From Nanobdellota archaeon (GTDB lineage Archaea; Nanobdellota; Nanobdellia; Pacearchaeales; GW2011-AR1), in NCBI GenBank assembly GCA_018817905.1, contig JAHISS010000023.1, positions 1 through 13,084 on the forward strand: a stretch of DNA of 13,084 nucleotides, given 5' to 3'. Within the stretch, counting starts at the first letter, position 1. Each line of letters starts with the position of its first letter. The position numbers were made by a program, and so were the translations under genes. Below, piece by piece: positions 12,440-13,084 of the stretch. Below the pieces are notes generated by a model. The model searched no databases, had not been told where the DNA came from, and was given only the letters and a program-made list of their open reading frames with translations.

Positions 12440-12693
12440 TTTATCTTTTGTTTTCAACACCACTCAGATTTCTCGCGAAATTTTGATGTATGGCATCTTT
12501 AACTACACATCTACAATATCTATTAAGTATTTATATGTTCCGTTTCTTAATATATTGGATAAAAAGCCATACATCTCAAAATAGTCAAAATCCCCCGAAA
12601 GAAATCCGCTGTTTAACGATAAAGTGGGAACACAACCTTTAAAAGCAAAACCCATCCCCCCTTTGTTGCAAATCAAAATATACAACAAATCAG

Positions 12694-12708
12694 CGAAAGC
12701 TTTTTAAA
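12694..12708 (+). promoter_or_regulatory. Promoter of the S-layer gene
   Basis: CGAAAG (BRE) and TTTTTAAA (TATA, 12701-12708). Transcription should begin near 12729, exactly where the first leader hairpin starts, giving a 5' UTR of about 130 nt. Confidence 0.6.
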
Positions 12709-12728
12709 GAAAAAATTGTTCCACATTC

Positions 12729-12853
12729 TAACCTTATTAGGTTATACCGTCGTGAGTCAAACTCAAAACGACATTTGGCAGGTTGCTGTTAAACGCAGCC
12801 TCCTCAAAGAGGATGTCCTGCGGGACTGCCAATAAGTAAAGATGAAAGGAGGT
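12729..12853 (+). ncRNA. Structured 5' leader of the S-layer mRNA (two hairpins plus four-way junction)
   Basis: Hairpin 1: TAACCT/AGGTTA (12729-12734/12739-12744) with a TATT loop. Hairpin 2: GTCGTGAGT (12749-12757) paired with ACTC (12761-12764) and ACGAC (12768-12772), CAA loop, AAA bulge. Junction: closing stem TTGGCA/TGCCAA (12775-12780/12827-12832) encloses three adjacent arms, GGTTGC/GCAGCC (12781-12786/12795-12800, one G-U), TCCTC/GAGGA (12801-12805/12809-12813) and GTCC/GGAC (12815-12818/12823-12826), with a single unpaired base. The SD AGGAGGT is at 12847-12853. AGCCTCCT (12797-12804) is also complementary to AGGAGGTT (12847-12854, one G-U), so refolding could mask the SD. A cis-acting regulatory or stabilising RNA is the inference. 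Confidence 0.65.
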
Positions 12854-12860
12854 TAAAAAA

Positions 12861-13084
12861 ATGTATAAATTTAAAAAAATTGCGAGCGTATTGGCTAGCG
12901 CAGTAATGTTAAGTTCTACAGTCGGTTTGGCTGCTGCAACAACTTATCCACAACCTTTTGTTAGTAGTGCAGGTGTGGCAGATGCAGCAATTGTTTACGG
13001 AAGTCACCCAGCTGCATCAGTCGACCTTGTCAGTGCAATGGATATTTACACAAGCTTAAGCGGCAGTGTATCAAGCACAGGAAC
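12861..13084 (+). CDS. S-layer protein, N-terminal fragment
   Basis: The first 74 residues of a gene that runs off the right edge. MYKFKKIASVLASAVMLSS is a basic head plus hydrophobic signal sequence, with probable cleavage near LAAA|TTYP (about residue 26). The mature part has AIVYGSHPAASVDLVSAMDIYTSL, the 'V-x-(G/Y)-S-x-x-A-A-S-x-D-x-V-x-A-x-D-I' pattern at the N-terminus of archaeal S-layer proteins (methanogen and DPANN S_layer_N type). It forms the outer protein lattice and is normally among the most abundant cell proteins, matching the perfect SD (AGGAGGT, seven bases before the ATG), a strong promoter and an elaborate leader. Confidence 0.85.
   Translation, partial: MYKFKKIASVLASAVMLSSTVGLAAATTYPQPFVSSAGVADAAIVYGSHPAASVDLVSAMDIYTSLSGSVSSTG

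Larger units (their letters stand above)
12440..12860. other. Divergent regulatory region between winged-helix regulator and S-layer gene
   Basis: No gene is supported. It holds the minus-strand promoter of the regulator (TATA 12528-12535), a possible short inverted repeat ATTTC/GAAAT (about 12468-12482), a secondary TATA-like TTTAAAAG (about 12638-12645), the S-layer promoter (12694-12708) and the structured S-layer leader (12729-12853). Confidence 0.5.

Noticed and set aside
12503..12688. Minus-strand ORF of 61 codons upstream of the regulator
   Set aside because: It covers the regulator's TATA box and lacks an SD and family features; likely chance.
12775..12832. Cloverleaf that looks like a tRNA
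   Set aside because: Only 58 nt, the closing stem is six pairs, the arms have loops of 8, 3 and 4 bases, there is no seven-base anticodon loop and no T-arm consensus. It sits in a leader, so it is treated as a cis-acting RNA.
1..13084. CRISPR array, insertion sequence or prophage
   Set aside because: No regularly spaced repeats, no cas, transposase, integrase or phage structural genes were seen; the repeats found are short, dispersed and diverged.

Overview
The window reads as a chromosome fragment from an AT-rich archaeon, most likely a DPANN lineage of the Pacearchaeota/Woesearchaeota type. The evidence is an archaeal RNase J, the RNase P subunit Pop5 (Rnp2), a HemK2-like methyltransferase, an HVO_A0114-like winged-helix regulator, an S-layer protein with an archaeal N-terminus, type IV pilin-like proteins with class III leader motifs, and TATA boxes about 25 bp before many start codons (leaderless mRNAs). 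The lineage is inferred from gene content only.

Layout. The left part (1-4017) is on the minus strand: the N-terminus of a HemK2-like methyltransferase, a 33-residue membrane peptide coupled to a six-span membrane protein, a single-span protein, a secreted/anchored surface protein (paralog 1), and RNase J. Facing the other way are a Cys-rich anchored protein (4094), a DUF2178 + XRE regulator operon (4617-5247) with a 20-bp palindromic operator, and a membrane-anchored HtrA-like protease without a PDZ domain (5516). Paralog 2 of the surface protein (6436-6894, minus) shares a TATA region with Pop5 (6983, plus). On the right are a pilin-like gene (7429), a Tat-exported DNRLRE/CBM96-like protein (8152), a three-gene pilin-like operon (9399-11374), a 0.7-kb gene-free stretch with repeats, a winged-helix regulator (minus), and the start of an S-layer gene (12861, running off the window).

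Theme. Most genes here act at the cell surface: S-layer, pilin-like proteins, two fibre-like paralogs sharing one N-terminus, a Cys-rich anchored protein, a Tat-exported binding protein and an extracytoplasmic protease. RNase J and Pop5 are the housekeeping RNA-processing genes. Two translation modes coexist. RNase J, Pop5, the protease, the Tat protein, two pilin-like genes and the Cys-rich gene look leaderless. The S-layer gene, the two surface paralogs and the XRE operon have leaders with a strong GAAAGGAGGT Shine-Dalgarno (SD).

Most notable are: (1) a roughly 130-nt structured leader before the S-layer gene, with two hairpins and a near-perfect four-way junction, one arm of which can instead pair with the SD; (2) two surface genes identical over about 200 bp at their 5' ends and unrelated afterwards; (3) a family of intergenic elements centred on GACGAAGTC, always in the sense orientation between co-directional genes; (4) the XRE operon's palindrome at the TATA box together with an SD-masking hairpin.
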